A stretch of 24,799 bases of DNA from JAVJUS01 sp040220455 (GCA_040220455.1 JAVJUS010000096.1:1-24799); one strand, 5' to 3'. Shown: positions 1 to 6,494, numbered from the stretch's first letter. The notes: generated by a model from the letters alone, not told the origin. A program made the numbers and translations.

Positions 1-141
1 TCAGCTGCCGGCGCATCAGCTTCAGCGCCGCGGTTCTGTTCCGTCGGCGCTGGACCAGGACATCGAGGACCTCGCCTTCGTCGTCGGCCGCGCACCACAG
101 ATAGAGCTGTTCTCCGCCGATCCGGACGACCATCTCGTCCA
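1..141. repeat. 141-bp exact inverted repeat shared with the other window end
   Basis: Bases 1-141 are the exact reverse complement of 24659-24799. The first mismatch is at base 142 (c here, g in the reverse complement of the right end). The repeat lies inside the IS6-like transposase gene. The abrupt, perfect identity followed by divergence fits a shared assembly-graph k-mer better than a biological inverted repeat. Confidence 0.9.
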
Positions 142-370
142 CGTGCCAGCACGGGCTTGGGCGCGGGCGTTGCCGGCCCAGCCTTCTTGCGATCGCCGGC
201 CCGAACTGCAGCACCCAGCGGCGGACCGTCTCGTAGCTGACCTCGAGGCCACGCTCGGCCAGCAGCTCCTCGACGTCGCGATAGCTCAGGGTGAACCGCA
301 GATACAGCCGGACCGCCTCCTGGATGACCGAGGGCGGGAACTGATGGCAGGCGTAGGAGATCGGCTTCAT
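1..370 (-). CDS. IS6-family DDE transposase, N-terminal 123 codons
   Basis: The translation begins MKPISYACHQFPPSVIQ and continues through YLRFTLSYRDVEELLAERG, YETVRRWVLQFGP and CWHVDEMVVRIGGEQLYLW, the hallmark order of IS6/IS26-type transposases. There is an N-terminal helix-turn-helix, then the start of the catalytic domain with the first Asp in HVDEM. The start ATG is at 370. The reading frame is open to the window edge, so the missing C-terminal half, with the second Asp and the Glu, lies outside. It differs from the right-edge copy at several N-terminal residues (for example KPISYAC against RPISDAR) but matches it exactly over the last 141 nt. Confidence 0.9.
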   Translation of the reverse strand, partial: MKPISYACHQFPPSVIQEAVRLYLRFTLSYRDVEELLAERGLEVSYETVRRWVLQFGPAIARRLGRQRPRPSPCWHVDEMVVRIGGEQLYLWCAADDEGEVLDVLVQRRRNRTAALKLMRRQL

Positions 371-435
371 CCAATCAGCCTACCGAGCCTCGACCCCGGC
401 GACCAAGGTTCCCGTGACAAGGCCAGTCAGAGGGC

Positions 436-1050
436 TCAAGTTGATTGATTTTCCGGGCTCAGCACTCGCCTCAGATGATGGATGGCGCGTTCAGAACGCG
501 CCTTTCGGGCGGCGTGGGACGGGCGGGGTTGCCGGCCGATCGCGCGTCGGATCTGCAGGTCGCCGATAAGCAGGTCGAGGTAGAGCCCCACGGCCTCGCC
601 AGTCTCTTCGAAACTCAGTTGCTCCTCCTCGCGAGCGCGCAACAGGACCTGTTTGAGCAGCGGAAACACCGCTTCACGGCCGGCCTTGGAGAGCGTTGCG
701 CCAAGCTCGCCGCTGCTGTCGGCGGCAGCGGCCCGATTCAGGGCGACGGCCCGGTCGCCGGTCAACAAATCGAGCAGTTTCGGGCCAAGCGTGCCCAGGA
801 TCGACAGCGCGTCGTGATCCGACTTCAGCTCCGCCTCGAGGTGTTCCTTCACCTCGGCAGCGTTCCGCGTGACCAAAGCCTGGAACAGGCCCTGCTTGTC
901 GCCGTACCAGCTATAGAGCGTCTCGTTGGAGGCGCGCGCCTGCTTCGCGATCGCCAGCATGGAAGTGCCGCCATATCCATTCGCCTCGAGCACCTGATAG
1001 GCGGCTGCCTCGATCTGCTGCTGGCGTATGGCCCGATTTTCGTCGCGCAT
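436..1050 (-). CDS. TetR/AcrR-family transcriptional regulator
   Basis: A 204-residue DNA-binding repressor. Residues about 10-56 form the TetR helix-turn-helix, with IEAAAYQVLEANGYGGTSM, then IAKQARASNETLYSWYGDKQGLF, the conserved recognition-helix pattern. The rest is an all-helical ligand-binding and dimerisation domain. I chose ATG at 1050 because GGAG lies 6 nt upstream. An upstream in-frame ATG at 1104 would add 18 residues lacking TetR character and run into the operator-like repeats. The gene is divergent from the membrane-protein operon at 1139-2675, with 88 bp between starts carrying four CCGTA-type repeats, so it probably controls that operon and itself. The ligand is unknown. The gene ends 12 bp from an IS6-like end without obvious truncation. 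Confidence 0.88.
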   Translation of the reverse strand: MRDENRAIRQQQIEAAAYQVLEANGYGGTSMLAIAKQARASNETLYSWYGDKQGLFQALVTRNAAEVKEHLEAELKSDHDALSILGTLGPKLLDLLTGDRAVALNRAAAADSSGELGATLSKAGREAVFPLLKQVLLRAREEEQLSFEETGEAVGLYLDLLIGDLQIRRAIGRQPRPSHAARKARSERAIHHLRRVLSPENQST

Positions 1051-1074
1051 CCTTGTCTCCACCCAATTGACAGG

Positions 1075-1120
1075 ATCCGTATTCTGGATTACGGATACCT
1101 GCAACCGTAATCACCGTTAC
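1075..1120. promoter_or_regulatory. Candidate TetR operator region with CCGTA repeats
   Basis: Between the divergent starts at 1050 and 1139 there are four copies of a short element: ATCCGTA (1075-1081), TACGGAT (1090-1096), CCGTAATC (1105-1112) and CCGTTAC (1114-1120). The first two form a 7-bp inverted repeat with an 8-bp spacer. GATTACGG (1087-1094) and CCGTAATC form an 8-bp inverted repeat with a 10-bp spacer. This fits tandem or overlapping TetR operators. That the TetR protein binds here is inferred from position. Confidence 0.55.
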
Positions 1121-1138
1121 GCATTTGGAGTGCTCTTC

Positions 1139-1537
1139 ATGACCCTTTCCGACCGCACCGCCACCGCGGCGCTCGCGACACTGATCCTGCTCCAACTGGT
1201 CATGCTGACCGCGCTCTATGCAGGTGTCAGGCCACATCCCCCAGAGGCTATACCCCTCTTCGGGATCGCGCCGTTCCTCGGCGCTTCCGCCTCCCTCGCG
1301 GTCTCGGCTCTCATCCTTGGCCCACTGAACAACATCGCAGGCCGCACGCTGAGTGTCGTTTCTGCAATTGCCGCGCTCGTGTCCTTCGGTCCGCAGAAGT
1401 ACCTGGATGCGCATTTCGGCTTGATCTGGCCAGCGGTCATCCTCGGCCAGGTGGCGACCCTCGTGCTTGTCGTTCGGGTGGTCCGCGCAGTCGGTCAGCA
1501 GGAGACCGGAGCGGCGGCCACGGCGGACTCGGAGTAG
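1139..1537 (+). CDS. Small membrane protein with four predicted helices
   Basis: A 132-residue hydrophobic protein I do not recognise. Four membrane segments can be read: about 8-29 (ALATLILLQLVMLTALYAG), 38-62, 68-83 and 92-112, with a short charged C-terminal tail. The start at 1139 is supported by GGAG 8 nt upstream and because the next gene follows after 2 nt. It is the first gene of a three-gene operon with a DUF1772 protein and a LysE-type exporter, opposite the TetR gene. The context suggests a role in membrane stress or efflux, but no function can be assigned. The layout resembles small DoxX- or DUF1772-like helix bundles, without a shared motif I can point to. Confidence 0.7.
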   Translation: MTLSDRTATAALATLILLQLVMLTALYAGVRPHPPEAIPLFGIAPFLGASASLAVSALILGPLNNIAGRTLSVVSAIAALVSFGPQKYLDAHFGLIWPAVILGQVATLVLVVRVVRAVGQQETGAAATADSE

Positions 1538-1539
1538 AC

Positions 1540-2046
1540 ATGATGGCACGAATTCTGCTTCCGATGTCGATGCTGTCGCTTCTAAGCATCGGCGCAATCT
1601 TCGGCTTTTTCTACGCCTGGGTGTGTTCAACCATGTGGGGTCTCGATGCGACGGACTCACGGGTCGCGATTTCCGCAATGCAGGCGATGAACGCCTCAGT
1701 GCGCAACGCGATTTTCTTCCCGGCCTTCTTCCTCACGCCTGTATTTCTGGCCCTGACGGCGCTGATCACTTGGTCCCAGGCATGCCGCATGTCGGCAACC
1801 CTCTTCGCGGCGAGTGCGGCAGTCTACTTCTGCGGCGCCTTCCTGATCACGGCGACGATAAACGTACCCATGAACGAGGCCCTCGCACAGGTGACCGTGC
1901 CCGCCGATGCGGAGTCGGCGCGGCGCATCTGGCAGGACTATTCACAGCCTTGGCAAACCTGGAACACGGTTCGAACCGTGTTCAGCGGCATCGCCGTGCT
2001 TCTTGCCGGAATGGCTATTCTCAAACTAAAGACGGAGACCCGCTGA
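1540..2046 (+). CDS. DUF1772 / anthrone oxygenase-like membrane protein
   Basis: A 168-residue membrane protein with four hydrophobic segments near residues 10-32, 56-77, 84-107 and 143-162. Family-like landmarks are IFGFFYAWVCSTMWGLD near the N-terminus, AISAMQAMNASVRN in the first loop, NVPMNEALA after the third helix, and a late W..W.TWNTVRT motif. This order is typical of DUF1772 proteins, often labelled anthrone-oxygenase-like although most bacterial members are uncharacterised. GGAG sits 5 nt before the ATG; a second ATG follows directly. The stop codon overlaps the start of the LysE gene (TGATG), so the two are translationally coupled. Confidence 0.72.
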   Translation: MMARILLPMSMLSLLSIGAIFGFFYAWVCSTMWGLDATDSRVAISAMQAMNASVRNAIFFPAFFLTPVFLALTALITWSQACRMSATLFAASAAVYFCGAFLITATINVPMNEALAQVTVPADAESARRIWQDYSQPWQTWNTVRTVFSGIAVLLAGMAILKLKTETR

Positions 2047-2675
2047 TGGACTTTTCGCTCCTGACTTTCACCATGATGGCTGCCGTCGTCGTGATGACCC
2101 CGGGGCCCACAGTCCTGCTGGCTTTGTCCAATGGCTCTCGTTTCGGGATGGGACGAGCGGGCTACGGGATCCTTGGGGCAGCGCTTTCCGACGCCGTCCT
2201 GATCGCCGCGGCCGCCCTTGGCCTAGGCGCCGTCCTCGCCGCCTCGGCGCTGCTTTTCACAGTCGTGAAATGGGTCGGCGTCGCCTACCTCGTGTGGATC
2301 GGGGTTCAGATGCTACGCTCATCGGGCAAGATTGGATCGATGTCCGACGCGGCCTTGATGCGACAGGCTGGACCTTTGCCGGTGTTCAGAAAGAGCCTCC
2401 TTGTGGCGGTGACCAATCCGAAGGGGTACCTGTTTTTCACGGCCTTCCTGCCCCAGTTCCTGACTCTGTCGGACCCGCTGCTCCCGCAATACGTCACGCT
2501 GGGATTGATCTTCATCGCGGTGGATGTCGCGGTCATGACCGCCTATGCGGGCCTCGGCGCCAAGGCGATGAGGTTTCTCAGTGCCCGAGGGGCACTGTGG
2601 ATCGACCGCACCTGCGGTGGTCTGCTTGTTGTCATGGGCGCCGCCCTGTCGTTCATTCGTCGCGCTGACGCTTGA
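2046..2675 (+). CDS. LysE/RhtB-family amino-acid exporter
   Basis: A 209-residue inner-membrane exporter. Family signatures are the N-terminal MTPGPTVLLALSNGSRFG motif, the glycine-rich helix GYGILGAALSDAVLIAAAALGLG, the YLVWIGVQMLRS segment and the mid-protein NPKGYLFFTAFLPQF motif. About six membrane helices are visible. Family members export amino acids, homoserine lactones or related small metabolites; the substrate here is unknown. The ATG overlaps the stop of the DUF1772 gene. The gene ends 17 bp before the first IS6-like end relic and is complete. With the TetR regulator opposite, this looks like an inducible efflux cassette. Confidence 0.88.
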   Translation: MDFSLLTFTMMAAVVVMTPGPTVLLALSNGSRFGMGRAGYGILGAALSDAVLIAAAALGLGAVLAASALLFTVVKWVGVAYLVWIGVQMLRSSGKIGSMSDAALMRQAGPLPVFRKSLLVAVTNPKGYLFFTAFLPQFLTLSDPLLPQYVTLGLIFIAVDVAVMTAYAGLGAKAMRFLSARGALWIDRTCGGLLVVMGAALSFIRRADA

Positions 2676-2691
2676 TTGGCGGTAACTGAAT

Positions 2692-2758
2692 AGCATTGTC
2701 ACGGGAACCGTGGCCGAGAGGTCCGGTGGCCGATAGGCTCGGGTCAATGAAGCTGATC
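2692..2758 (+). mobile_element. IS6-like left-end relic (67 bp)
   Basis: Begins with AGCATTGTCACGGGAACC, a near copy of the terminal repeat at 407-424, followed by GTGGCCGAGAGGTCCGGTGG and the transposase start ATGAAGCTGATC at 2747. The gene is cut after its fourth codon by the next relic. The internal sequence after the repeat closely matches the inverted relic at 16659-16697, so those two derive from the same IS subtype. Confidence 0.75.
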
Positions 2759-2811
2759 GGCATTGTCACAGGAACGGTGGCCGAGGGGTCCGGTGGCCGG
2801 TAAACTGGGTT
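2759..2811 (+). mobile_element. IS6-like left-end relic (53 bp)
   Basis: Begins GGCATTGTCACAGGAACG and continues with GTGGCCGAGGGGTCCGGTGG, clearly a sister of the preceding relic with a few substitutions. It is truncated just before the transposase start codon would occur. It lies in the same orientation, directly abutting the relic before it. Confidence 0.72.
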
Positions 2812-2820
2812 GGCATTGTC
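2812..2820 (+). mobile_element. Nine-base IS6-like end stub next to IS3-family element
   Basis: GGCATTGTC equals the first nine bases of the IS6-like terminal repeat and directly abuts the left inverted repeat of the IS3-family element. On the other side of that element the sequence resumes inside the C-terminus of an IS6-like transposase. This suggests one IS6-like copy was interrupted and most of its body lost. Nine bases alone are weak evidence; the stacked context supports the call. Confidence 0.45.
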
Positions 2821-2845
2821 TGGAGTTCCCCCGGTTTCGCGGACA
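2821..2845 (+). repeat. Left inverted repeat of IS3-family element
   Basis: Perfect 25-bp reverse-complement match to 4065-4089. It begins TGGAGTTCCC and ends CGCGGACA, and defines the left boundary of the element. Confidence 0.92.
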
Positions 2846-2873
2846 CACTGACCCTTGAGAGGAGAGTGTCCCG

Positions 2874-3203
2874 ATGCCGAGAACGAGGAACCCGTATCCG
2901 ACGGAGTTTCGTGAGCAGATTGTCGCTCTGGCACGAGCTGGCCGGAGCGTTGAAGACCTGTCCCGCGAGTTCGAACCGTGCGCCCACACGATCCACACAT
3001 GGATCCGCCAGGCCGACCGCGACGATGGCCGTCATGACTATGGCCGGCGTGCAGACGGGCTGAGCAGCGAGGAGCGCGAGGAGCTGCGCCGCCTGCGCCG
3101 TGGGAATCGGCAGATCCGGCAGGAGAGAGATATTCTCTCAAAGGCCGCAGCATGGTTCGCTCAGGAGAGCGGCGCGACGCCGTCTCGGTCTTCGAATTCA
3201 TGA
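2874..3203 (+). CDS. IS3-family transposase OrfA
   Basis: A 109-residue DNA-binding subunit. Residues about 5-50 contain the helix-turn-helix (RNPYPTEFREQIVALARAG, then VEDLSREFEPCAHTIHTWI). The C-terminal half is a leucine-zipper-like coiled coil with ELRRLRRGNRQIRQERDIL, which mediates assembly with the OrfAB product. The IS3-typical DILSKAAAWFA motif marks the region of frameshifting into orfB. The start ATG at 2874 lies 29 bp inside the left inverted repeat. Confidence 0.92.
   Translation: MPRTRNPYPTEFREQIVALARAGRSVEDLSREFEPCAHTIHTWIRQADRDDGRHDYGRRADGLSSEEREELRRLRRGNRQIRQERDILSKAAAWFAQESGATPSRSSNS
3140..3143 (+). other. Candidate -1 frameshift site (A_AAG)
   Basis: In the orfA frame the codons are TCA AAG. 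A slip of the Lys-tRNA from AAG to AAA at 3140-3142 moves translation into the -1 frame, which is open and reads GRSMVRSGERRDA into orfB. IS3 elements commonly make their active OrfAB transposase this way. No downstream pseudoknot was assessed. Confidence 0.5.
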
Positions 3204-4063
3204 CGGCGAACCAGGCCATGTTCCCGATCCAGACGGTGTGTCGGACGCTCGGCGTCTCCCGTGCCGGCTACTATGCCTGGCTCGAGCGCGAGCCGAGCGA
3301 CCGGGCCCGCAGCGACGTCGAGCTGAGCGCGCGCATCCGGGCGATCCACAAGGCCTCCAAGGAAACCTACGGGGCGCCGCGCAGCCATGCCGAGCTGGCC
3401 GACGAGGGCGCTCATGCCGGCCGCAAGCGAGTGGAGCGTCTGATGAAAGCGGCGGGCCTTGTCGGCGTCAGCCGTCGCAAAGGCACCCGCACCACCTTCC
3501 GCGACGAGCGGGTTCGTCCGGCGTGCGATCTCGTCGACCGCAACCTACGGGCCGACGAGCCCGATCGGCTCTGGGTCGCCGACATCACTTACGTGCCGAC
3601 GTGGGCGGGCTTCCTCTACCTCGCCGTGGTGCTCGACGCCTTCAGCCGTCGCATCGTCGGCTGGGCGATGGGCCACGACCTGAAGGCCCGACTCGTCCTC
3701 GACGCGCTCGATATGGCGCTGGCGCAACGAAAGCCCGTCGACGTGATCCATCACAGCGATCAGGGATCGCAGTACACGTCCGTGGCCTTCGGCCTCAGGT
3801 GCAAGGAGGCCGCCGTCCGGCCCTCGATGGGATCGGTCGGCGACGCGTACGACAATGCGATGTGCGAGAGCTTCTTCGCCACGCTCGAGTGCGAGTTGCT
3901 CGACCGCCGGAAGTTCCAGACGAAGGTGGAGGCTCGAATGGCGATCTTCCAGTTCATCGAGGGCTGGTACAATCCCGGCCGACGCCACTCCGCCCTTGGC
4001 TACCTGTCACCCGTCAACTACGAAAAGGCCGCCCGCGACCGGCTGCAATGTGAAAGCCCGTAG
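3152..4063 (+). CDS. IS3-family transposase OrfB (DDE catalytic domain)
   Basis: A 303-residue catalytic part, probably made mainly as an OrfAB fusion by -1 frameshifting; the nominal ATG at 3152 is arbitrary. The N-terminal part has the IS3 pattern VCRTLGVSRAGYYAWL and the HTH_21-like ETYGAPRSHAEL. The integrase core starts near residue 137 (DRLWVADITYVPT). The catalytic residues D144 (VADITY), D203 (HHSDQGSQY) and E239 (AMCESFFATLE) have the D, D(35)E spacing. The C-terminus ends with WYNPGRRHSALGYLSPVNYE. No stop codons or frameshifts are visible, so the enzyme appears intact. Confidence 0.95.
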   Translation: MVRSGERRDAVSVFEFMTANQAMFPIQTVCRTLGVSRAGYYAWLEREPSDRARSDVELSARIRAIHKASKETYGAPRSHAELADEGAHAGRKRVERLMKAAGLVGVSRRKGTRTTFRDERVRPACDLVDRNLRADEPDRLWVADITYVPTWAGFLYLAVVLDAFSRRIVGWAMGHDLKARLVLDALDMALAQRKPVDVIHHSDQGSQYTSVAFGLRCKEAAVRPSMGSVGDAYDNAMCESFFATLECELLDRRKFQTKVEARMAIFQFIEGWYNPGRRHSALGYLSPVNYEKAARDRLQCESP

Positions 4064-4064
4064 C

Positions 4065-4089
4065 TGTCCGCGAAACCGGGGGAACTCCA
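4065..4089 (-). repeat. Right inverted repeat of IS3-family element
   Basis: Perfect reverse complement of 2821-2845. It starts immediately downstream of the orfB stop codon, as usual in compact IS3 elements. Confidence 0.92.
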
Positions 4090-4247
4090 ACAACGCCTTC
4101 AATCTTCAGAGCCACCTGATCTCCCGGCTCACGCTTCGCCGCTTCCGAGCCGCGGCCTTCGACGCCTGGGAGAATGCGGCCGCAGCCGTGTGAGCTTGCC
4201 ACGGCCCCGACACTACAGCGCTCGGGCCCAGTTCCCGTGACAATGCC
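4090..4247 (+). pseudogene. IS6-like transposase C-terminal relic with right end
   Basis: The frame ending at TGA 4191-4193 reads NAFNLQSHLISRLTLRRF, then RAAAFDAWENAAAAV, the C-terminal signature of IS6-type transposases. The right terminal repeat GTTCCCGTGACAATGCC follows at 4231-4247. The upstream body is missing; the IS3-family inverted repeat abuts it. It may be the other half of the stub at 2812-2820. Confidence 0.8.
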
Positions 4248-4463
4248 TCCGGCGCTTCAAGTCGGCGGGATCGGCCCAGCGGTTCCTCGTTCTTCACGCC
4301 GCCTACAACGCCTTCAATCTCCAGCGCCAGCTGATCTCGCGACCGACGCTTCGCCGCTTCCGGGCCGCGGCCTTCGATGCGTCGGACACTGCGGTCGCTG
4401 CGGCGTGAGACATACGACGAGTCCGACATTGCGGCGCTCCTGCCGAGTTCCCGTGACAACGCC
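4248..4463 (+). pseudogene. Second IS6-like transposase C-terminal relic with right end
   Basis: From 4250 the frame reads RRFKSAGSAQRFLVLHAAY, then NAFNLQRQLISRPTLRRF and ends at TGA 4406-4408. This is a 52-codon C-terminal fragment, homologous to but longer than the preceding relic. A right terminal repeat GTTCCCGTGACAACGCC is at 4447-4463. The fragment starts directly after the right end of the previous relic, so two right ends are stacked here just as left ends are stacked at 2692-2820. Confidence 0.8.
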
Positions 4464-4647
4464 GCCTCGAGCCCGCGCTCGGCCAGCAGCTCTTCGACGT
4501 CGCGGTAGCTCAGCGTGAACGCAGATACAGACGGACGGCTTGGTGAATGACCGACGGTGGGAACTGGTGGCGGGCGTAGGTGATTGGCTTCATCGAACCA
4601 GCCTACCGAGCCCCGATCGCGGCGGCCACGGTTCCCGCGAGAAGGCT
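4464..4647 (-). pseudogene. IS6-like transposase N-terminal relic with left end, inverted
   Basis: On the minus strand the start ATG is at 4593 and the frame reads MKPITYARHQFPPSVIHQAV, then RLYLR before a one-base deletion (CTGCGTTCACG where intact copies have CTGCGGTTCACG) breaks it. Homology continues in another frame through the equivalent of SYRDVEELLAERGLE to 4464. The left terminal repeat is at 4630-4647, 54 bp from the start codon as in other copies. Its outermost base coincides with the last base of the GMC oxidoreductase stop codon. Confidence 0.82.
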
Positions 4648-6263
4648 CATGCCCCGGCTCGCGCGTCCTCGAGGATCATGTCCGCGCCCTTCTCGCCGAT
4701 CATGATCGTGGCGGCGTTGGTATTGCCGGAGACGATGCGCGGCATGATCGAGGCGTCGACCACGCGCAATCGCTCGATGCCGTGCACCCTGAGCCGGGTG
4801 TCGACGACCGCCCCGGCATCGCCGGCCGGCCCCATCCGGCAGGTGCCGACCGGGTGAAGCAGCGAGAGCCCCGAGGCGCGGCAATGCGCCAGCAGGTCCT
4901 CGTCACCGGTCTTGTCGGGGCCGGGATTGATCTCCGCCTCGACATAGCCCTTCATCGGCTCGGTCTCGGATATCCGGCGGGAATGGCGCAGACCGGCAAG
5001 CGCGGCCTGCTTGTCCGTCTCGCTCTGCAGGAAGTTGAACCGGATGCCCGGCGGCGCGGTCGCGTCGGGCCCGGTCAGCCGGACATGGCCACGGGACTCC
5101 GGCCGGATGTGCTCCGCCAGGATCGTGAAGCCGGAGAAGGGGCGCGGTTGCAGGTCCTCGCCGGTGCACCAGGCCATGAAGGTGATCATCATGTCCGGAC
5201 GGTCGATCCGCGGCCCCGTCCGGATGAAGGTATTGGCATAGTTGCCGTTGCTCGCCATCGGGCCCGAGCGGAACAGCAAGTAGCGCGCCATGGCCGTGGT
5301 GCGCTTGACCAGGCTGTTGGCCAGATCGTTGACCGTGATCGGCGCATTGGAGCGGTATTCGAGCCCGATCCCGAAATGGTCCTGCAGGTTCTCGCCGACC
5401 CCCGGCAGGTCGCGCACAACCGGGATATCGAACGCGGCCAGCCGGTCGCCGGAGCCGATGCCGGAGAGCTGGAGGATCTGCGGCGAGGCGAAGGTGCCGC
5501 CGCACAGGATCACCTCCGCCCCGGCGCGCGCCGTGCGATCCCGCCCGCCGCGCACGGAATAGGTGACGCCGACGGCGCGGCCGCCCTCGACGTCGATGCG
5601 CTTGACGAGTGCGCGCAGCACCGTCTCGATGCGCTCGGCACGGGGCCCGCGCAGATAGGCCGCCGCCGTGCTCCAGCGCCGCGCCTTGCGCGTGGTCACC
5701 TGGACATAGCCCGTGCCCTCCTGCGTGGCGCCGTTGAAATCCTCGTTGCGCGGCGCGCCGAGCCTTTCCGAGGCGGCGCAGAACGCATCGGCGAGCGGGT
5801 GGCGCGACGGCAGGTCGGAGACCCAGACCGGCCCGCCCGTGCCGTGCCATTCGTCCGCGCCGCGCTGCTGGTGCTCGCATTTCTTGAAGACGGGCAGGAC
5901 ATCCTCGAACCCCCAGCCGATGCAGCCGGCATCGCGCCAGCCGTCGAAGTCCTCGGGCTGGCCCCGGACATAGATCATGCCGTTGATCGAGCCGGTGCCG
6001 CCCAGCACCTTGCCCCGCGGCTGGAACAGGCTGCGGCCGTCGAGGCCGGGCTCGGGCTCGCTGCGGAAGCACCAGTTGACCGCCGGATTGGCGTAGAGTT
6101 TGGCATAGCCCATGGGAATATGGATCCATGGGCTCCTGTCCCGCCCGCCGGCCTCCAGCAGCAGCACCGAATGACCGGCCCCGGCCAACCGGCCGGCCAC
6201 GACGCACCCCGCCGAGCCGGCCCCGATCACGATGTAGTCGAACCGCGCCGCGTCCTCGGCCAC
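4647..6263 (-). CDS. GMC-family FAD-dependent oxidoreductase (choline dehydrogenase-like)
   Basis: A 538-residue flavoenzyme of the glucose-methanol-choline family that would oxidise an alcohol or sugar/polyol hydroxyl. Residues 9-20 hold the FAD-binding DYIVIGAGSAGC, followed by VLLLEAGG. GMC signature 1 is visible in GKVLGGTGSINGMIYVRG and signature 2 in GGTFASPQILQLSGIG. The catalytic pair is probably H470 (HPVGTCRMG) and N514 (SGNTNAATIMIGEKGAD); the 44-residue spacing matches choline oxidase. I chose GTG at 6263 because GGAGG lies just upstream and the family begins here; the longer open frame upstream is antisense to the regulator gene. No signal peptide is seen, so it is likely cytoplasmic or peripheral. 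It is divergent from the ABC operon. Its stop codon is at an IS6-like end, so a few C-terminal residues may be lost. The substrate is unknown. Confidence 0.92.
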   Translation of the reverse strand: MAEDAARFDYIVIGAGSAGCVVAGRLAGAGHSVLLLEAGGRDRSPWIHIPMGYAKLYANPAVNWCFRSEPEPGLDGRSLFQPRGKVLGGTGSINGMIYVRGQPEDFDGWRDAGCIGWGFEDVLPVFKKCEHQQRGADEWHGTGGPVWVSDLPSRHPLADAFCAASERLGAPRNEDFNGATQEGTGYVQVTTRKARRWSTAAAYLRGPRAERIETVLRALVKRIDVEGGRAVGVTYSVRGGRDRTARAGAEVILCGGTFASPQILQLSGIGSGDRLAAFDIPVVRDLPGVGENLQDHFGIGLEYRSNAPITVNDLANSLVKRTTAMARYLLFRSGPMASNGNYANTFIRTGPRIDRPDMMITFMAWCTGEDLQPRPFSGFTILAEHIRPESRGHVRLTGPDATAPPGIRFNFLQSETDKQAALAGLRHSRRISETEPMKGYVEAEINPGPDKTGDEDLLAHCRASGLSLLHPVGTCRMGPAGDAGAVVDTRLRVHGIERLRVVDASIMPRIVSGNTNAATIMIGEKGADMILEDARAGA

Positions 6264-6360
6264 GCGTCTCCTCCCCGCCCCTCGTTCTGCGCCCGGCCGG
6301 CACCCCGGGCCGTATTCGCAAAAGATCGTCGTCCCGCCAGGCACCGGGCGACAACAGCCC

Positions 6361-6381
6361 AGATGTCCAATCCCGACATCT
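6361..6381. promoter_or_regulatory. 21-bp inverted repeat, candidate operator
   Basis: AGATGTC-caatccc-GACATCT is a perfect 7-bp inverted repeat with a 7-bp spacer. Its centre (6371) is almost exactly midway between the GMC start (6263) and the regulator start (6495), the expected place for a site controlling both divergent promoters. Binding by the HTH-SBP regulator is inferred. Confidence 0.55.
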
Positions 6382-6425
6382 TGGCCGCCCCGCCCGACGG
6401 CGAGCGCAGAGATCGCTTCTGCTGG

Positions 6426-6437
6426 CCGCACGTGCGG
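6426..6437. promoter_or_regulatory. Perfect 12-bp palindrome CCGCACGTGCGG
   Basis: A gapless self-complementary 12-mer lying 57 bp upstream of the regulator start codon. It could be a second operator or an autoregulatory site. In GC-rich DNA a 12-bp palindrome can arise by chance, so confidence is limited. Confidence 0.35.
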
Positions 6438-6494
6438 GAGTAGGCTCATCGGACGTCGTCGGCCTCCGGGCCGCGGCGGGGCGGGAGGCGACAA

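Larger units (their letters stand above)
1..424 (-). mobile_element. IS6-like insertion sequence, left-end part, cut by window edge
   Basis: Terminal inverted repeat GGCCTTGTCACGGGAACC (read on the minus strand) lies at 407-424. The transposase start codon is 54 bp inside it, a spacing shared by the other copies with a readable start in this window. Only the transposase-start half is present because the window ends inside the gene. The outer end is 12 bp from the stop codon of the TetR gene. I found no 8-bp target duplication shared with another copy. Confidence 0.85.
2821..4089 (+). mobile_element. Intact IS3-family insertion sequence (1269 bp)
   Basis: Bounded by 25-bp perfect inverted repeats beginning TGGAGTTCCCCCGG (2821-2845) and ending CCGGGGGAACTCCA (4065-4089), with terminal TG and CA. 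It carries overlapping orfA and orfB in the -1 relationship typical of IS3 elements, a plausible slip site and a full D, D(35)E triad. It looks functional, unlike the IS6-like debris around it, and is probably the youngest insertion here. The flanks (TGTC left, ACAA right) show no 3-4 bp target duplication, so one flank was probably rearranged or deleted after insertion. Confidence 0.92.

Noticed and set aside
4584..6443. A 619-codon plus-strand open frame
   Set aside because: It is antisense to the GMC gene, starts inside an IS relic and has Arg/Ala-rich low-complexity translation.
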